A stretch of 5,135 nt of DNA from Verrucomicrobiales bacterium (GTDB taxonomy: Bacteria > Verrucomicrobiota > Verrucomicrobiia > Limisphaerales > UBA1096): positions 1 to 5,135 of the forward strand of contig WTHH01000149.1 of assembly GCA_011523195.1 (NCBI GenBank), read 5' to 3'. Numbering within the stretch: the first letter of the stretch is position 1; each line of letters begins with the position of its first letter. Below, piece after piece: positions 4,917-5,135 of this stretch. A program made the translations under genes and the position numbers. The notes below the pieces were generated by a model, which searched no databases, had not been told where the DNA came from, and saw only the letters and a list, made by a program, of their open reading frames with translations.

Positions 4917-5135
4917 TCACTTCCCTCCCTTGAGCGCCGCACGAACCAATTCCTCCACGGCAGCCTGCGGGCCAAGCATCGCCAACGCCGCCTTGGCAGC
5001 CTTTTGTGCCTCGGCTGGTTTTGAGCCAAGCGCCTCGAGCGCCGCCACGGTGTCAGCGATGTTTCTGTCTGAGCCAGCCGGCGCTTGGCCAAGCGCTGTC
5101 GGGAGGTCGCTGCCAACGCTGCCAACCTTGTCCTT
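4917..5135 (-). CDS. ruvA: Holliday junction branch migration protein RuvA, C-terminal end (partial)
   Basis: Only the last 72 codons and the TGA stop (4919-4917) are in the window; the gene enters from the right edge. Residues about 27-69 of the fragment (IADTVAALEALGSKPAEAQK, then a second helix, then AVEELVRAALK) match RuvA domain III, the small three-helix C-terminal domain that contacts the RuvB motor and drives branch migration of Holliday junctions in the cytoplasm. The preceding 26 residues are a glycine/serine/alanine-rich flexible linker, as usual between domains II and III. The linker carries a tandem 9-bp duplication (VGS-VGS) and a perfect 16-bp palindrome encoding TALGQA. The DNA-binding domains I and II are outside the window. 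It is closely followed by the acyltransferase gene, so the two may share a transcript although their functions are unrelated. Confidence 0.9.
   Translation of the reverse strand, partial: KDKVGSVGSDLPTALGQAPAGSDRNIADTVAALEALGSKPAEAQKAAKAALAMLGPQAAVEELVRAALKGGK
5081..5096. repeat. Perfect palindrome extended to 16 bp
   Basis: GCGCTTGGCCAAGCGC is a perfect 16-bp inverted repeat with no loop, the longest copy in the window. It encodes ALGQA in the linker before RuvA domain III. Confidence 0.93.
5108..5125. repeat. Tandem 9-bp direct repeat in ruvA
   Basis: CGCTGCCAA occurs twice in a row (5108-5116 and 5117-5125), keeping the frame and encoding VGSVGS in the flexible linker of RuvA. It is probably a small in-frame duplication tolerated by a disordered segment. 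Confidence 0.7.

Noticed and set aside
669..5096. Reading the palindromes as transcription terminators or REP elements
   Set aside because: They have no loop and no T-run, and all lie inside genes far from stop codons, unlike terminators or intergenic REP sequences.
4910..5125. A 72-residue arginine-rich extension of the acyltransferase
   Set aside because: It is the ruvA coding sequence read in another frame. RuvA domain III is clearly encoded there, and the acyltransferase family starts later.

Overview
All five protein genes supported here lie on the minus strand and read from high to low coordinates. The sequence is moderately GC-rich (about 55-60% by eye) and densely coding, with 4-bp gene overlaps and non-ATG starts in three of the four genes whose start is visible. 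An O-antigen polymerase/ligase-like membrane protein, two cytoplasmic GT4 glycosyltransferases and a lipid acyltransferase of the DUF374 type together point to a Gram-negative bacterium that makes surface polysaccharide. The DUF362 protein beside glycosyltransferases, and the style of the proteins, would fit the Verrucomicrobia/Planctomycetes (PVC) group, but this is a weak guess that the sequence does not settle.

Layout in the order of transcription (right to left): 5135-4917, the C-terminal end of ruvA (Holliday-junction branch migration), cut by the window edge. 4909-4238, a 223-residue DUF374 lysophospholipid-acyltransferase-like protein starting at TTG 7 bp after ruvA. A 49-bp gap (4237-4189) holds a possible weak promoter. 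4188-2656, a roughly 510-residue polytopic Wzy/WaaL-like protein. 2659-1529 and 1532-369, two GT4 glycosyltransferases. 372-1, the first 124 codons of a DUF362 protein cut by the left edge. The last three junctions are each a 4-bp stop/start overlap (ATGA, ATGA, GTGA), so the four genes from polymerase to DUF362 look like one translationally coupled unit for building and polymerising or ligating a glycan. The acyltransferase may act on the lipid portion of the same envelope.

The most unusual feature is not a gene. A 14-bp perfect palindrome, CGCTTGGCCAAGCG, occurs three times exactly (once extended to 16 bp), three times with one mismatch and once with two mismatches. Weaker copies and half-sites are also present. 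By chance no copy would be expected in 5 kb. All copies lie inside coding sequence, and between them they are read in all three codon frames (ALGQA, RLAKR, AWPS), so the conserved thing is the DNA and not a peptide. They occur in ruvA, the acyltransferase and both glycosyltransferases, and are absent from the 1.5-kb polymerase gene and the DUF362 fragment. This resembles the highly iterated palindromes of cyanobacteria (HIP1) in behaviour but has a different sequence. No RNA genes, insertion sequences, CRISPR arrays or terminators were found, and there is no gene-free stretch longer than 49 bp.
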